From Amia ocellicauda (Eukaryota; Chordata; Actinopteri; Amiiformes; Amiidae): a stretch of 64,000 bases of DNA. How positions within the stretch are numbered: the first letter of the stretch is position 1; each line of letters begins with the position of its first letter. Position numbers and translations under genes: made by a program. This document shows positions 1 through 9,767 of this stretch, one piece after another. The notes under the pieces are model-generated. The model had not been told where the DNA came from, ran no database searches, and saw only the letters and a program-made list of their open reading frames with translations. The stretch lies in contig NC_089858.1 in assembly GCF_036373705.1 (NCBI RefSeq), positions 32,466,749-32,530,748 of the forward strand, read 5' to 3'.

Positions 1-4
1 TTAC

Positions 5-111
5 CTTGGCAGCGTAACTCCACATGTCGATGCGATCCTGCAGTCTCTTCTTGCACTCCGGCTGTAAACGCACCCGTTTGTCACCCAGTGCCTCCATTAG
101 ACACGACATCT
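5..111 (-). CDS. glg1: GLG1 exon, last Cys-rich module before the membrane segment
   Basis: The 107-nt exon follows an acceptor after a pyrimidine run and ends at AAG before gtaa at positions 4-1. It completes a codon split with the exon at 368-488, giving Q then MSCLMEALGDKR, and ends in a DMWSYAAK-like tail. In GLG1 this piece directly precedes the juxtamembrane and transmembrane exon, which must lie outside the window. It carries two cysteines. Confidence 0.88.
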
Positions 112-367
112 CTGAGAGCGAGGGAGAGGGAGAGGGTTAGACACAGAACGGTATTCAAATATCCACTTCCATCTTTACTTTGAGAAATACAGAGAAGGGA
201 AGAGACAGATGTCACTTTAAAATAGCTTGAATTCTGTTCTTTTTGTTCCCTGATTTGAAATTGCCATCATAAGTGGGTGTGTACATGCAGACCTGAGCTG
301 TGGATGCTTTGTACAAATACTGTTTCAATACTGAACAGTTTGTGTGTGTGAAGGGTTAGGGACTCAC

Positions 368-488
368 GGCGGCCTCTGCCCGGTGGAATGGCTGCACAAT
401 GGTGTTTGATGTCCAGGGCGCAGGCTGTGTGCAGGACAGGGTCCACGAAAATATCGGCCTTGCTCTCCTTCAGCATGTTCAGCACCTC
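368..488 (-). CDS. glg1: GLG1 exon (EVLNMLKESKADIF segment)
   Basis: The 121-nt exon has an ATAG acceptor and a gtgagt donor. The translation runs from EVLNMLKESKADIF through VDPVLHTACALD to a PGRGR end and is nearly identical to vertebrate GLG1. It ends in phase 1, matching the next exon. The following bases add a shadow reading frame past the donor that is not coding. Confidence 0.9.
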
Positions 489-1665
489 CTATAAAAACAT
501 GCAGGGGAAGCGGCAATTAAAAACACTGATTCACTTGACCAAATGCATGGAAATAAATCTATAAGTGCAGCAGTTATTCATAGCTGACAAATATTCTAGT
601 GAAATGTAGGGTAATCTATGGATGCAAGGAAATACACAGTGAAGCAAAGCTAAAGATTCAAGAAGGAGAACAGAACCACAGAAACAAACATGACGGATGT
701 GCAACAGAACACTTCAGCTGGAAAGTGGTCTTCTGTAGTGGGCAGTGAGTGTGTATGTATGTATATCATTAGCCTATAATCGATCCACTGCCTCAAGAGG
801 TTTCCACTTACTTCGATCTATAGTTTCCCTTTTCCATATAACTCCTGTAAAGTTGATCCTTTCATCTTCCCATCTTTCACATGGTCTTCTAGGTATTTTT
901 TTTTTCATCTCTTCTCTATTTGCTTCCATGGTCCAACAATCTGTTCTTCAATGGCAATGCGTGTACACATTTTTCTTAGTTCTCGGATCCATTCATTTCT
1001 TTTTCTTCTTGTTATTCCAATCATATATCTTTCCGTGCTTCCTTATGTCATCTGCAGTTTCAGTATTTTTATATTTTGTTTCAGAGATATGTGAGGACTG
1101 GTAGTGTGCATCTCTCTTCAGGCAAATGGATAGATTTATTTTCAAGAGCATGCGGTATGTTCCAAACAACATCTTCCATCTGCAGTCCATCTCATTGCAA
1201 ACACCAAATAAGTTACAGAAAAAAAAAAAAAAAAAAAATCAAAATTAATGATGGCTAAGAATTTTGTACAGAGAATTTTCCTCATGAACATTATGAGGGG
1301 ACTTAAAACAAGTCTTAAAAGCTGTGGAAGCTTTTGTTTGATAAACCTAGAGGACTGCTTTAGGATTAACCAACAACAAGGACCTGAGGACAAAATTGGA
1401 AGTCAAGAGGAAATACCATTTAAGGTACACTTCATCCAAAGGTTGGGTGGTGTCTGAAACAAGCTTGAAGAAGTTTAGTCCCTGGAATGTGTCAACAAAC
1501 AGCTGACAGAAGAAGCTACCTATATCCAAAAATGATTTGTAGCCTCTGATATTCTTGTTTATAGCTCAAGATAAATAGATGAAACTGGTTCTTCCCAGTG
1601 GAAAAAGTTACTCTCAGCACTGACTGGGAGCAGGATTAAAGAGCGAAAGAGCAGCCGTATAGTAC
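489..1665 (-). other. Intron of the left GLG1 locus
   Basis: This is an intron between two GLG1 exons. It is AT-rich and holds a 20-nt poly-A run at 1219-1238. I see no coding segment or recognisable transposon in it. Confidence 0.6.
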
Positions 1666-1773
1666 CTTCTTGCAGGCATCATTCCTGATCTTCAGCAGGT
1701 TGACCTTCAGACACTCCTCAACTTGGCCTACCTGCTCCTGCACTGCTGCCTCCTCCGCACACAGCTGCGATTT
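1666..1773 (-). CDS. glg1: GLG1 exon (LCAEEAAVQEQ segment)
   Basis: The 108-nt exon starts in phase 0 with KSQLCAEEAAVQEQ and ends NDACKK before a gtacta donor. The match to the GLG1 segment LCAEEAA..QVEECLKVNLLKI is clear. The family exons that should precede it, beginning near DYRLNP, are not found upstream. The exon at 3615-3738 ends in phase 1, so the two do not join in frame. Confidence 0.88.
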
Positions 1774-2136
1774 CTGACGAAAAGACACACAGATAAAAAT
1801 CAGCACCACCATTTTACCTGCTCTACCTAAATATGTGAGAAGCAGCGTCTTGATTTCAAGAGAACTGGTAAATCACATACATTTAGGAAAAGGAAGTATG
1901 CAAATGAAGCAGTTCAAATGCCCAACACACTCTGCGTGTTCACTAAATGATAGTAATTTTCACCAATACCAAGTTAGAGAGAATGTTTTAAATTTAACTT
2001 GATCATGTAATTAGACCAATAAAGTAGTAGAAAGCTGGGATGAAACAAAACAAACAGTAGAAACAGCTGTCCTCCATAGAATGAGCTTGACAGCCCAACA
2101 CACATGAAATGGAGGAAGATAGTGATCTTCACTTAT

Positions 2137-2660
2137 AGACGGGTGACAAATTAAAGGAAAAACCTGAATAATTGAGTGGAGGAACATAACGAATGCAGAT
2201 GCCTCCAAACATGTGAACTGCATGATACAATTAAGCAATTAACACCCTATCATGCTCTGTGGAATGTATACAAATGCGGAGCAGGCCCAGTTGACATACA
2301 TTTTGGATCAAAATGGCAAGAGGAAAGGATCTGAGTGACTTTGAAAGAGGGGTCATTATTGGGGCATGAATAGCAGGCGCTTCAGTCACAGACTGCTCAA
2401 CTTGCTAGTGTTTCAGTGGGAACAGTGACTAAAGTTACTTCTGCATTTAGATCTATGGGAAAGACATCAGTAAACAGGGTTGGACATTGTGGTCAAAAGC
2501 GCACATTCGCTGACCGTGATGCTCATACATTACTGCGATATGTAAGAAAAAACAGAATAGCAACCCTTTCCAAGGTGACTGAGAATATCAATGCAGGACG
2601 TGATCTGACTGTCAGCAAGAACAGTCCGTCGAGAACGACACAGAGGATATTATAGGGGAG
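2137..2660 (+). mobile_element. Decayed Tc1-like element fragment
   Basis: A terminal-repeat-like start (gacgggtgacaaattaaagg) is followed by a transposase N-terminus, MARGKDLSDFERGVIIGA, at about 2313. An in-frame TGA follows, then more helix-turn-helix-like sequence (VGTVTKVTSAF). The ORF at 2416-2655 is the second half. The DDE catalytic region and 3' end are missing. It lies where two GLG1 exons have been lost. Confidence 0.75.
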
Positions 2661-2689
2661 GGGAGGGGAGTTTGTTCAGATTGAGACGA

Positions 2690-3520
2690 CGCTCTGTGTG
2701 AAGAAGTGTCTCCTGTTTTCCGTTTTGAATGCCTTGAAGCCCGATTTCCATTTGTGTCCCCGGGTGTGTGTGTCCCTGCTGATCTGTTCCAGGGTGAAAA
2801 GGTTCAGGTCCTCAGTCTCTCAGTAGGACATTCCCTTCAGACCTGGAATAAGTCTGGTTGCTCTCCTCTGAACTGCCTCTAGAGCAGCGATATCTTTCTT
2901 GAAGTGTGGAGCCCAGAACTGTCCACAGTATCCAGATGAGCTCTAACTAGTGCATTGTACAGTCTGAACATCACTGCCCTTGTTCTCAATTCTACACTTT
3001 TGACAATATACCCTAACATCCTGTTTGCCTTTTTTATTGCTTCCCCACATTGTTTGGATGGAGAAAGTGAGGAGTCCACGTAGACTCCTAGGTCTCTAGT
3101 TCTATTCCTCCCATAGTGTAATTATAGTGGACATTTTTGTTACCTGCATGTAATACCTTGCACTTTTCCACATTGAATTTCATCTGCCAGGTGTTGGCCC
3201 ACAACTGAATATTATCTAAGTCCCTTTGAATAACCTGTGCTGCCGAGATTGTATCTGCTGAGCCACCTATTTTAGTATCATCATCACATTTGACAAGTTT
3301 GCAAACTATCCCAGAGTCCAGATCATTAATATAGATTAGAAAAAGCAAAGGCCCTAGTACTGATCCCTGTGGAACTCCACTAACAACCTCACTCCAGTTA
3401 GAAGCAACACCTCTAATCGACACCCTCTGTTTCCTATACATCAACCAGTTCATAATCCATCAACTTACATTACCCTGAATGCCTACAGCTTCCAATTTGA
3501 GGATCAGTCCTACTAGGTAA
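2690..3520 (-). mobile_element. Truncated non-LTR retrotransposon (jockey/CR1-type reverse transcriptase)
   Basis: On the minus strand the reverse transcriptase core [15 protein letters not shown] is followed by LIYINDLDSGI and a changed active-site block, VKCDDDTKIGG, where FADDTKIGG is expected. A QMKFNVEKCKV motif follows. A second frame at 2879-3079 continues with DSSLSPSKQCGEAIKKANRMLGYI, typical of the C-terminal part. The N-terminus and endonuclease are missing. The exact clade is uncertain. Confidence 0.75.
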
Positions 3521-3614
3521 ACATTTTAAAAAGCCGGGTTCAAAAAACACTTCTCAGAGAGAGACTGCAAACTATTTGGTAAATCATAAACATGTAAGGG
3601 GCTCAAACCCACAC

Positions 3615-3738
3615 CTGTGTTCTGTGTGATCTGGCGCTTGGTGATCATCTGTTTGCACTTGGGGTCCATCATCTCACTGTTTTTGTTCTGCTTAAGGCAC
3701 TGTAGCATGTACTTCGCATCAGCCTCCGTACAGAAGCG
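3615..3738 (-). CDS. glg1: GLG1 exon (RFCTEADAKYMLQCLKQNKN segment)
   Basis: The 124-nt exon has a TTTCAG acceptor and a gtgtgg donor. It encodes one Cys-rich unit with three cysteines, ending KRQITQNT plus the first base of an Asp codon (phase 1). This matches GLG1 closely. It is the last exon that stays in the reading frame of exon 1. Confidence 0.9.
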
Positions 3739-4661
3739 CTGAAACACAAGAGTACAGACACAAAAGCACTTTGTTAATCAATAAGGGACAGAGTCCCTGA
3801 CAGGGAGCAGCCCTGCCTGATCCCCCTGCACATCAGGAAAGGAGCCAGTGATCTCACCCACACTGTGGATGTCACCGTAGATTAGGGTTGAACCCAAATT
3901 TTTACTCGGGATATAATCAACAAAGTTGTACATGACAGATCGGCATCATTAGGATAAAACCGTAGAAAGGAAACATTCAATACTCCCACAGAAACAAAAA
4001 GTGTGTCACGAAGCTCAAGTTTAGAATAAATTGAGCAGATTGAAAACATCAACTCAGAACTGAAAAGTCATAAAAATAAAAATAAATAAATTTGATGCAT
4101 ATTCGATGGCCCATCACCCTATTTTTCCGAAAGATCCATCAGCTTGTTGTCATTTACTTCACAATCCAGAACTGTTGCTATTATTTTACATGATTATTTT
4201 ATTCCAGGCAGTGCCGTGTAGGCTACAGCAGAGTGCAAACTGGTTCTGGGTGGTGAAATAAACTTTTGATGACAACAAACCAATGGATCTTTCGGAAAAA
4301 TTGGGTGATGGGCCATCAAACATTCATAACATTTTATTTTGTAATGATTTTCATGACTTTTCAGATTTTCTCCATTGACTTCCAGCAAAGCAGAGTTAGT
4401 ATCCCAGTGACGTCACAGCATAGTTTTCGAGCTCTAATTTCTGGTACATACAATGAGCTGGTCATGAAAAGCTCACTACATGTTTCTACTTATAGAATAA
4501 CCCGAGAAAATATGGATTTTTGGTGGAGTTCCCCTCTAAGCCTCTGTACAGTCTGGCAGTGAAGTCCAGTAAACCAACCCCCACTCCCCCCAGCAGCATT
4601 GGGTAGCAGAGTCAGTCCCCGCATAAACCATGAGCAGAGTCTCCAGCGGGGGTGGGCTCAC
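3739..4661 (-). other. Intron of the left GLG1 locus with fold-back repeat
   Basis: This is an intron. Its middle (about 4055-4385) is a palindromic repeat described separately. At 4530-4540 the sequence ggagttcccct resembles a DNA-transposon end, but I found no matching partner on the left. No coding content is seen. Confidence 0.55.
4055..4385. repeat. Fold-back (palindromic) repeat
   Basis: The sequence around 4096-4160 (gatggcccatcaccc, then a ttccgaaagatccat block) recurs in reverse complement at about 4262-4335. Weaker pairing extends outward to tgaaaagtcat near 4060 and its partner near 4365. About 100 bp separate the arms. It has the structure of a miniature fold-back transposable element. 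Confidence 0.7.
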
Positions 4662-4799
4662 CTTGATCATCTGCTTGCACACCCTCATGAGAGTGTAGTC
4701 CAGTTCGGGGTCCATCATCTCCGTCTCCTGCAGCTTGAACACCCTCTGGTGGCAGCGGGGAAGCAGCTGCTTCTTGTTCTCCTTCAGACACTCGATGAC
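4662..4799 (-). CDS. glg1: GLG1 exon (VIECLKENKKQL...VCKQMIK segment)
   Basis: The 138-nt, phase-0 exon encodes VIECLKENKKQLLP, then KLQETEMMDPELDYTLMR, then VCKQMIK. It has a CCCCAG acceptor and a gtgagc donor. It is almost identical to other vertebrate GLG1 proteins. The + strand ORFs here are shadows. Confidence 0.92.
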
Positions 4800-5429
4800 C
4801 TGGGGGTTTGGGGGTCCAGAGACAGATCAGCAGGGGCAATGCCAGCACAGGGCCAGCGCAGCTCAGGAACATTCAGAGTATGCCAAGATTGGTCCAAATC
4901 AGCAACCATTCAAATCACTCGCTGGTCCCGAGGCAATGAGGCACAGAGCTGCTTGTTATAGAGTCACATGGCACCAAGGAAGCCCATGTTGACTTCAAGC
5001 TTCAGTCCAGGACAACACTTGGCCAATTGTAGAACAGCAGCATCATAAGGAGAAAAATGTAGGTCAACTCTTTAACAACTACCAGCCTAAGATTACTGTC
5101 CTTAATTACAGAGTTGGGGATCAATTGCTTGTTTAATTCCAATTCCTCCTAAATCAAATAGTCAGCTCCATTTTATAACCTTTTTTGTATTCCTATAAAC
5201 TGAAACAACCTTAATGGACCCCAGCTCTGCTTCAACATGACATGAACAAGGGAGGCATGTGTTCCCTTTCTGTTCCAGTATCTCCTGGAATTACCCAACC
5301 AAACTTATTTAATTTAAGATTTAAATCACTAGTCAGTTACAATCTAGGTGAAAGCAGTCCTGAACAGTGTGCATTATAAAACACTGAGTATCTCCCCATC
5401 AGCCTCAAGGTTCAGTGCATTGGTCGTAC

Positions 5430-5522
5430 CTGTGCATTTCCAAAGGCCACATTACGGCAGTGATTCCCAATGTCCTGCTTACAGGACTCATACAGCTCCG
5501 GCTGCAGGCGGATATCCTCAGA
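5430..5522 (-). CDS. glg1: GLG1 exon (SEDIRLQPELYESCKQDI segment)
   Basis: The 93-nt, phase-0 exon has a CTGCAG acceptor and a gtacga donor. It encodes SEDIRLQPELYESCKQDI, then a GNHC...VAFGNAQ segment. The pattern DIRLxPxLYxxCKxDI is the GLG1 module signature, with two cysteines. Confidence 0.9.
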
Positions 5523-5670
5523 CTGCAGGAACAAACAGATCACATGAGATCCCAGACAAGGGAACCGCCTGTATCGTGTGCTGCACTGACTGTGACTACA
5601 CTGGACACAGCTCCTGGGGGCAAAGACTGTGTGTGTGCGCGTGTGTGTGATGCACTGAACAGGCCCTCAC

Positions 5671-5788
5671 CATCTCCAGCTCCTCCACACGCAGCTGTTT
5701 GCGACACTTCAGAGACACGCGCTGCTCCTTGACTTCCTGCAGAGTGTCATTGCGCACTGTTGTGCTCAGACAGATCACCACATCCACC
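5671..5788 (-). CDS. glg1: GLG1 exon (VDVVICLSTTVRNDTLQE segment)
   Basis: The 118-nt exon completes the Lys codon split with 6505-6593, reads VDVVICLSTTVRNDTLQE and ends RKQLRVEELEM before gtgagg. It contains an N-D-T glycosylation sequon. The match to vertebrate GLG1 is strong. Confidence 0.92.
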
Positions 5789-6504
5789 CTGCAGAGAAAG
5801 GCAGCACTGCTAAGGACCAGCACAGCACACAGCAGCACACCTACACACATGGTCTACAACAACTCCTTTTAACAGGCCAGATGTTTGATCCATTTATCTT
5901 TTATGTTAAAACTTTAATGGCTTTTATGTCGCATTTAATGCATCCCATTCTGGGGCCCAAATCAGCTGTGGAGGATGACTCACCAGTCTTTAATTTGATT
6001 ACAGCAGAGTTAAGCCTTGTTATGTATAGAGCAGGATACAAGTCATTTTGCAGTTATGAATAGCAGAACACTTGATGGATTGCAAAGGACATGGTATGGT
6101 CCAGAAGTCAGAATCTCGAACAATAAACCCTGGCATTCCTGACATATCGCACTCCGATGGTACACATTAATTGGTGCCTTTCAAGAGCAGACTGACAAAC
6201 TGAATGACTGAGCACAGTATTTTATTTTTTATTTTTTAGAGAATTTGTAAATAAATTACACAAAGCAGTTCCCTCAGTTCTAGGACTGGCAAACAATGGA
6301 CAGAGAAGGACAGATTCTCAGCGACAACTACCAGCACTACACAACACAAAGCACAAAGCTGTCCACCTTACCAAGACCCAAACACCGCCCCCCCGTCAGA
6401 CTGCATACGTGACACAGCGACGCCCGCTGAAGACCACAGTCAGTATAGAGACCCTTAGCTGTGTAATCCAGAGGCTCATCTACCCCGGCTCATTGCACAC
6501 TTAC

Positions 6505-6593
6505 TTCCTTTTGATGTTGGGGCAGAGCTTGAGCACGTCCTCCTTACAGGCCATCTTGAACTTGTAGGAGAAACGGAAATCCTTCATCTGAAT
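6505..6593 (-). CDS. glg1: GLG1 exon (IQMKDFRFSYKFKMACKEDV segment)
   Basis: The 89-nt exon runs from a TTTAG acceptor to a strong gtaagt donor. It encodes IQMKDFRFSYKFKMACKEDV, then LKLCPNIKR, ending in phase 2. The next exon restores the Lys codon. Confidence 0.92.
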
Positions 6594-6668
6594 CTAAACA
6601 GATAACAGGAGAAAGAGAGGGATCAGATCTGATGAACAAGATGCTTGAAAGTTTTTCACTGTTTTCAG

Positions 6669-6765
6669 TGTGTGTGTGTGTGTGTGGTATTCCTCTGATT
6701 AATTATAAATGGCTTTCTAAAGAACTGATGTATGTTTTCTAAAAAGTGCCTGGACTTTTCTATTC

Positions 6766-6826
<61 letters not shown>
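6669..6826. repeat. (GT)n and (TA)n microsatellites
   Basis: A short GT run lies at 6669-6686, and a pure TA run of 56 nt lies at 6771-6826. Both are in an intron of the left GLG1 locus, upstream in gene direction of the exon at 6505-6593. Confidence 0.97.
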
Positions 6827-6829
<3 letters not shown>

Positions 6830-7125
6830 CCGGGATATTGGCAATAATAACTGAAATGATAGCAACAATACAATAATGTTTTGTTATTCCCTTTTCAAAA
6901 GAACACCCTCTGATTTAAAAACACAAATATATAAATATATAAGCAAGGCAGACCATCTCTTTGTTAACAGTTTCTTTCCCCATTTGGCAACATTTGTTGT
7001 GGGTCGGTATGATTTTCTCCACATAGTGAATTAATTGATGAATATAACGGACGTAAGGCAGGAGTCGCATGACCTCACGTGACCCATTTATTCATGGCTG
7101 CTGGATGAGGTTTGATGAGCCTTAC

Positions 7126-7239
7126 CAGCTGGAAGTGCGTGACGCCCACAGCACACTTCTCATTCATCTCCTTCTGGTGCTTGTTATGCACCAGACACTC
7201 CATCAGGTCCCCGGTGTCAATCTGGTTATCAGCCACCTC
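7126..7239 (-). CDS. glg1: GLG1 exon (VADNQIDTGDLMECLVHNK segment)
   Basis: The 114-nt, phase-0 exon has an acceptor after a C-rich run and a gtaagg donor. It encodes EVADNQIDTGDLMECL, then VHNKHQKEMNEKCAV, then GVTHFQL. It carries two cysteines and is nearly identical to vertebrate GLG1. Confidence 0.92.
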
Positions 7240-7772
7240 CTGGGGGAGAGAGTGGATAACCAGACGGTCAAAGATGCCACATTTGGCACTTCCGTTTTAT
7301 ATTCCCCCCCCCACCACCACCATTTATTGCAATGAAACTGGTGGAAATTAATAATTTCAGATGGAAACCCCAGCAGATTCTAGTTATTAAAATTGAGTTC
7401 ACCAAGTGAACATCAGCAAAAGCCTGCTCAGAGGTAGTAAAGCATTACTACTGGAAGACAATAGTTTTCACTAAGAAATAATGAATAGACTGGCACACTG
7501 TACAGGCTTGATACACATGGATTTTCAACTCAGATTTAACTGACTGACTACTTTCAGGGCAGGTACAATTACAGGTATCTATCTTATACAGCCGTGACAA
7601 CACTGGGAGAAATGGGATGGTAGATTTTCCAAAACACAACCCTCACCTTTAAAACAAAGTGTAATAGTTAACAAGTTCAAGCTGGGGTGGAGGGAGTGAG
7701 GAGCTATTATCGGCTACACTGCCTGGTCAGACAAGACTAATGGAGATGGAGAGGGTGTGGGCAGTGACTCAC

Positions 7773-7835
7773 ATGGCAATATGCCTGGATGACTGGCTCA
7801 CAGGCCCGGATCAGCAATGCCTCTATCTGGATGTC
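7773..7835 (-). CDS. glg1: GLG1 exon (DIQIEALLIRACEP segment)
   Basis: The 63-nt, phase-0 exon has a CCCACAG acceptor and a gtgagt donor. It encodes DIQIEALLIRACEP, then VIQAYCH. In intact GLG1 it follows an exon ending in a ...GNLTELESE-like stretch. Here the next coding segment upstream is exon 1 at 12491. The frame from exon 1 is kept because both borders are phase 0. Confidence 0.92.
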
Positions 7836-8532
7836 CTGTGGGAGGAAAAACGGTCAGTAAACTGCACTTTTCTCCACAAGATTATTATAATTCACGTGTT
7901 ACGATAATACAAACGTATATGTATATTTAAATATATAGATACTATGTTTTGGGGGGGGATACAAAAAAAAAAAAAACATTGACAACAGCCTGACCCTCAA
8001 ATCTGGTTCACTGTAACACACATGCCAGGAAAAATTGAAATCTCAGCTGCATCCAACATTAGAGATCCTTCCCAGTCAGATCAGATCAAGTAGCTTGTTT
8101 AATGTTTGATGAACTGACAATCCAGGATCTCCTACAGCAGTGCTTCCTTGTGAACAGTAGACCAGGATTAGAGACACACTTTGGTATGTAGCATGGATCT
8201 ACAATTATGGTCCTATGTCACTATGACAATTGTTCATTTCAGGTTCAACTCTGGGCATTGAGGGCTGCCGTGTATTCAGGCCTTCAAATGATCTCTAAAA
8301 TTATGGACAGATAGAACCATCCCACCCACCTGCCACCTGCATCCTCCCCCAACTTTGACCCCCCCCCCCTCTTATCCCTCTGTAGTCTGGATAGCAAGTG
8401 CAGCTCCAGTCTGCTAATGGGAGTCTGCTGCTCAATATGAAGCTGAATGAAGCAAGGCACCAAGAATGTTTTAACCAAAAAATAATATAAATACGCAGAT
8501 TCCGTGTTTGCTCACAGATTATTGTACATTTA

Positions 8533-9448
8533 CACTCACCTAAAGGATTATTAGGAACACCTGTTCAATTTCTCATTAATGCAATTATCTAACCAACCAA
8601 TCACATGGCAGTTGCTTCAATGCATTTAGGGGTGTGGTCCTGGTCAAGACAATCTCCTGAACTCCAAACTGAATGTCTGAATGGGAAAGAAAGGTGATTT
8701 AAGCAATTTTGAGCGTGGCATGGTTGTTGGTGCCAGACGGGCCGGTCTGAGTATTTCACAATCTGCTCAGTTACTGGGATTTTCACGCACAACCATTTCT
8801 AGGGTTTACAAAGAATGGTGTGAAAAGGGAAAAACATCCAGTATGCGGCAGTCCTGTGGGCGAAAATGCCTTGTTGATGCTAGAGGTCAGAGGAGAATGG
8901 GCCGACTGATTCAAGCTGATAGAAGAGCAACTTTGACTGAAATAACCACTCGTTACAACCGAGGTATGCAGCAAAGCATTTGTGAAGCCACAACACGTAC
9001 AACCTTGAGGCGGATGGGCTACAACAGCAGAAGACCCCACCGGGTACCACTCATCTCCACTACAAATAGGAAAAAGAGGCTACAATTTGCACAAGCTCAC
9101 CAAAATTGGACAGTTGAAGACTGGAAAAATGTTGCCTGGTCTGATGAGTCTCGATTTCTGTTGAGACATTCAGATGGTAGAGTCAGAATTTGGCGTGAAC
9201 AGAATGAGAACATGGATCCATCATGCCTTGTTACCACTGTGCAGGCTGGTGGTGGTGGTGTAATGGTGTGGGGGATGTTTTCTTGGCACACTTTAGGCCC
9301 CTTAGTGCTCAGTTTGGAGTTCAGGAGATTGTCTTGACCAGGACCACACCCCTAAATGCATTGAAGCAACTGCCATGTGATTGGTTGGTTAGATAATTGC
9401 ATTAATGAGAAATTGAACAGGTGTTCCTAATAATCCTTTAGGTGAGTG
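8533..9448 (+). mobile_element. Tc1-like element, Incomer-type copy A, 3' end replaced by inverted 5' end
   Basis: The element is 916 bp, flanked by TA at 8531-8532 and 9449-9450. From 8533 to about 9308 it matches the 5' and central part of the copy at 19643. From 9309 to 9448 it is an exact-looking reverse complement of its own first 140 bp (8533-8672) rather than the normal 3' end. The full-length copy has terminal repeats of only 29 bp, so the 140-bp arms are new. The transposase is cut before the second catalytic Asp. Confidence 0.9.
8681..9337 (+). pseudogene. Truncated Tc1-like transposase (copy A)
   Basis: The 218-residue ORF begins MGKKGDLSNFERG and includes the helix-turn-helix region (LSISQSAQLLGFSRTTIS) and the first catalytic block, WSDESRF. 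After GPLV the frame enters the inverted 5' end and stops at LEFRRLS. It lacks the second Asp and the Glu, so it cannot be an active transposase. It could still encode a DNA-binding fragment. Confidence 0.88.
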
Positions 9449-9465
9449 TATATATATATATATAT
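9449..9465. repeat. (TA)n run at the 3' border of Tc1 copy A
   Basis: A 17-nt TA run starts at the target-site TA. A comparable run is present at the 3' border of the other two copies. Confidence 0.9.
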
Positions 9466-9767
9466 GCATATGTTCAATGTAGTAGCGGCTCATGGCTGTT
9501 AACACTGGTGGGGCGATCTCTGAATCGCTAACCATGCCCACTTTTGAAATTGTGCTTTGAATAAAGACATGAAAATGAAATGGAATTCAGGCAAGCAGAG
9601 ATTGAGTCACACTGAGTTTTAGGCTATAAGAGAAAACACAGTAAATAGCCTACTTGATGTTATATATATGGAAGTGAAGTAGCCAGTTATTAGATCAGCA
9701 GGTAATCCGAGAGAGCTGCACGTCCCTACTCCTCCCCAATTGTTATTTTGAGACAGAAAGCAAATGA

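Noticed and set aside
745..1104. Hydrophobic 119-residue + strand ORF
   Set aside because: It is T-rich intronic sequence of the left GLG1 locus with no family resemblance and low-complexity composition.
3780..3960. Possible remnant of the missing GLG1 exons upstream of 3738
   Set aside because: No frame gives the Cys spacing or the DYRLNP-type start, and it lies on the wrong side of the exon at 3615-3738.
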